DNA from: Desulfurococcales archaeon ex4484_217_1
GTDB lineage: Archaea > Thermoproteota > Thermoprotei_A > EX4484-217-1
Assembly: GCA_002254745.1 (NCBI GenBank)
Contig: NJED01000059.1
Coordinates: 1 to 6,913 of the forward strand
Direction of reading: 5' to 3'
Length of the DNA: 6,913 nucleotides
Positions 5,663 to 6,913 of the stretch are shown here, one piece after another; positions within the stretch are counted from its first letter, which is position 1; each line of letters opens with the position of its first letter. The translations under genes were made by a program, and so were the position numbers. The notes below the pieces were generated by a model that had not been told where the DNA came from, made no database searches, and worked only from the letters and a program-made list of their open reading frames with translations.

Positions 5663-6052
5663 TCATATGGTATATAGGTGAAGCTAGGAAAATAAAAACA
5701 AAAGTAGCCTTCTCTCTACAACATAAATATGGTTATTTTCAGTTAGAATTGCAGCAAGTAGCATTATACCGAGATAATGATTATAATACCTCATATGGGA
5801 TTTGATGAGAAGATTTATGATGAGGTTTATGTTAAGAGAAGCTTAATGCTAAGCTTAAAGTGCCTGGAATACCTTCAGCGTAAGTAGAAAGCTTACACTA
5901 CTTCTATTACATTCATTTTTCACTCTTCTTTCTATCTAGGTTTTGACTATGGAATAATGGTTTAGCATTCCCTAAAATTTATCGTGTCTGTCCTTAATTC
6001 CTCGAGATTCTTATATATTCTAGCTTAGAAATTATTTAAAGGTGTATGCGGG
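5663..6052. other. Gap between vapB and the EVE gene
   Basis: Nothing firmly coding was found in this stretch. A 30-codon ORF (ATG 5795 to TAG 5887, MGFDEKIYDEVYVKRSLMLS...) follows an AT-rich TATAATA but has no ribosome-binding site; it could be a gene scrap. Inside it lies a 7-bp inverted repeat with a 4-base loop (AAGCTTA-ATGC-TAAGCTT, 5839-5856). A start-less open frame from about 5640 to 5804 also exists. The right end carries the promoter of the EVE gene. Confidence 0.5.
6011..6018 (+). promoter_or_regulatory. TATA box of the EVE-domain gene
   Basis: TTATATAT, centred near 6014, predicts transcription starting around 6040. The message would then begin close to the GGTG at 6041-6044, giving a very short leader before TTG 6053. 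Confidence 0.5.
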
Positions 6053-6322
6053 TTGGTAAAGTATTGGGTTTTTGCTGTTTCTGAGGAGAACTGGTTTGTT
6101 ATTAAGGAGAAATACGTTTACGGTGTTCCCGAGAGTTCCAAGGCTGTGGAACTTGTTAAACCTGGCGATGTTGCTGTTTTCTACGTTAAGAAGAAGGGTT
6201 CTAAGAAGCTTGGAGGAAAATTTGTTGGAGCATTCAGCGTTATTTCTAATTGGATACCTGCAAACTTGGGGAAGCCAATACCTGAAGAAGATGCTAAGCT
6301 TATCATTTATTCTTTAAAGTAG
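6053..6322 (+). CDS. EVE-domain protein, apparently truncated
   Basis: EVE domains (related to PUA and YTH folds) bind modified bases in nucleic acids and are often found near restriction or toxin-antitoxin genes. The N-terminal half is well preserved: YWVFAVSEENWFVIKEKYVY, GVPESSKAVELVKPGDVAVF, then YVKKKGSKKLGGKFVGAFSV and SNW. Family members run to about 140-150 residues, with a region after the W that continues through a YPxRV-type strand. Here the frame ends at TAG after EEDAKLIIYSLK, 89 residues in. Neither other plus-strand frame downstream continues the domain. TTG 6053 is supported by GGTG at 6041-6044. It may be a remnant or a reduced protein without the C-terminal half. Codons are strikingly rich in GTT, GGT and AAG, like the antitoxin gene to its right and unlike the sugar cassette. 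Confidence 0.8.
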   Translation: MVKYWVFAVSEENWFVIKEKYVYGVPESSKAVELVKPGDVAVFYVKKKGSKKLGGKFVGAFSVISNWIPANLGKPIPEEDAKLIIYSLK

Positions 6323-6726
6323 TTTCTATTAATTTTTGGTGTGCTATATTTCTTAGTTTTAACTAGGCTTGTTGAATTTATAATTGGGTGTTGTGTTTAA
6401 AGTGTTTTTAAATGTACCGCTGTGTGTGAAGCGTTATGCACTTTAGAAAGCAGCGAGGATAAAGCATTTTTATTAGGGGCGTTGGTGGGTCTGGGTCTCA
6501 CAGTAATACGATCGATACTCCTCTTTTGCGTTTTCCTTGAAGTACTGTTCTCCTAGAGGTAACTTGTTATTCTAAACTCTGTGCTTAATTTTTGGAGAAT
6601 TAGGTTTTGTATTCTTAAGTTGTTGACTGTACGATAGCAATGCTGTACTTGTTTTCCACTAGTTGGTTTGATGTTTAGAAGTTACACTTATATGTTTTAG
6701 TGGGTTTTATTTATTTGGTGGGTTTG
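6323..6726. other. Gap between the EVE gene and the second antitoxin gene
   Basis: No recognised gene was found. GTG 6422 to TAG 6556 is an open frame of 44 codons with a coding-like start (MCEALCTLESSEDKAFLLGA, then LVGLGLTVIRS); the DKAFLLGALVGLG stretch vaguely recalls LAGLIDADG endonuclease motifs but lacks the acidic residue, so it is noted only as a possible remnant. No tRNA or C/D-box RNA was found. The right end holds the promoter of the next gene. Confidence 0.4.
6687..6694 (+). promoter_or_regulatory. TATA-like element of the second AbrB gene
   Basis: CTTATATG, centred near 6691, predicts a start near 6717, right at the GGTGGG ribosome-binding site (6717-6722) before TTG 6727. Confidence 0.4.
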
Positions 6727-6913
6727 TTGGAGTTTATTGTTAGGGTTGATAGTAAGGGTAGAGTTTTGATTCCTAAGGGTTTAAGGGAGGCTGTTGGTGT
6801 TAAAGAGGGCGGTTTAGTTAGAGTTTATGTTGAGGGTGGTAGGGTTGTTGTTGAGCCTTTAGGTTCTGTTGCTGATAGGTTTTTCGGATGCTTCAAGGTA
6901 GAGAGGTGGCCTG
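6727..6913 (+). CDS. vapB: AbrB-type (VapB) antitoxin, cut by the right edge
   Basis: The first 62 codons show a complete AbrB/SpoVT domain: MEFIVRVDSKGRVLIPKGLR, then EAVGVKEGGLVRVYVEGGRV and VVEP. The toxin-binding tail follows (SVADRFFGCFKVERWP), typical of archaeal VapB proteins paired with PIN toxins. TTG 6727 is preceded by GGTGGG four bases upstream; TTG 6724 is the adjacent alternative. A vapC gene would be expected just beyond the window. It is distinct from the other antitoxin here, which has different core residues and a much shorter tail, so the two are not a recent duplication. Confidence 0.87.
   Translation, partial: MEFIVRVDSKGRVLIPKGLREAVGVKEGGLVRVYVEGGRVVVEPLGSVADRFFGCFKVERWP

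Noticed and set aside
5801..5825. C/D-box guide RNA, because of TTGATGA and ATGATGA
   Set aside because: No CTGA D boxes lie at suitable distances, so the box pairs cannot form.
6072..6317. Second plus-strand frame over the EVE gene
   Set aside because: Leu/Arg-rich shadow of the EVE frame, which carries the conserved residues.
6480..6510. tRNA-like arm in a G-rich stretch (GTGGGTCTGGGTCTCAC)
   Set aside because: The stem has mismatches, and there is no TTCRA loop, anticodon arm or acceptor pairing.

Overview
The window looks like chromosomal DNA from a hyperthermophilic archaeon, most likely Thermoproteota (the former Crenarchaeota). The DNA is AT-rich. Genes are preceded by TATA boxes rather than bacterial -35/-10 elements. 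Many genes appear to start with TTG behind a GGTG-type Shine-Dalgarno sequence. The families present (TrmB-type sugar regulator, AbrB/PIN toxin-antitoxin pairs, EVE domain) are typical of such genomes. The genus cannot be named from the sequence alone.

The left two thirds (1-4622) is a disaccharide-utilisation cassette. On the minus strand a TrmB-family regulator (from 1700) is followed by the N-terminal part of a MalE-type ABC sugar-binding protein (from 593, running off the left edge). Diverging from the regulator on the plus strand are a beta-phosphoglucomutase-like HAD protein (1862-2572) and, overlapping it, a glycoside hydrolase family 65 phosphorylase (2556-4622). The implied route is capture and ABC import of an alpha-linked glucose disaccharide, inverting phosphorolysis to glucose plus beta-glucose-1-phosphate, and conversion to glucose-6-phosphate. 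Two operator-like palindromes of the same design (TATACTAC-N6-GTAGTATA) overlap the TATA boxes of the binding-protein gene and the HAD-GH65 operon. They bracket the regulator gene and are the best candidates for its binding sites.

The cassette carries several fresh-looking lesions. The regulator has a perfect 33-bp tandem duplication in the wing of its DNA-binding domain. A -1 frame change separates its conserved C-terminus from the rest. A perfect 39-bp tandem duplication covers its stop codon. The binding protein seems to lack the usual PPxTWxE segment. These may be real decay, strain-level variation, recoding or assembly error, and reads would decide.

The right third (4623-6913) is a patchwork of small defence or stress-type genes and remnants. 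It holds a start-less PIN-like fragment (about 4630-4794, minus), a vapB-vapC pair (minus, 5572-4966) whose toxin frame has no normal start codon before its first catalytic Asp, a truncated EVE-domain gene (6053-6322, plus) and a second AbrB-type antitoxin running off the right edge (from 6727, plus). The three gaps over 300 bases contain only weak ORFs and short repeats. No rRNA, tRNA, CRISPR array or intact mobile element was found.
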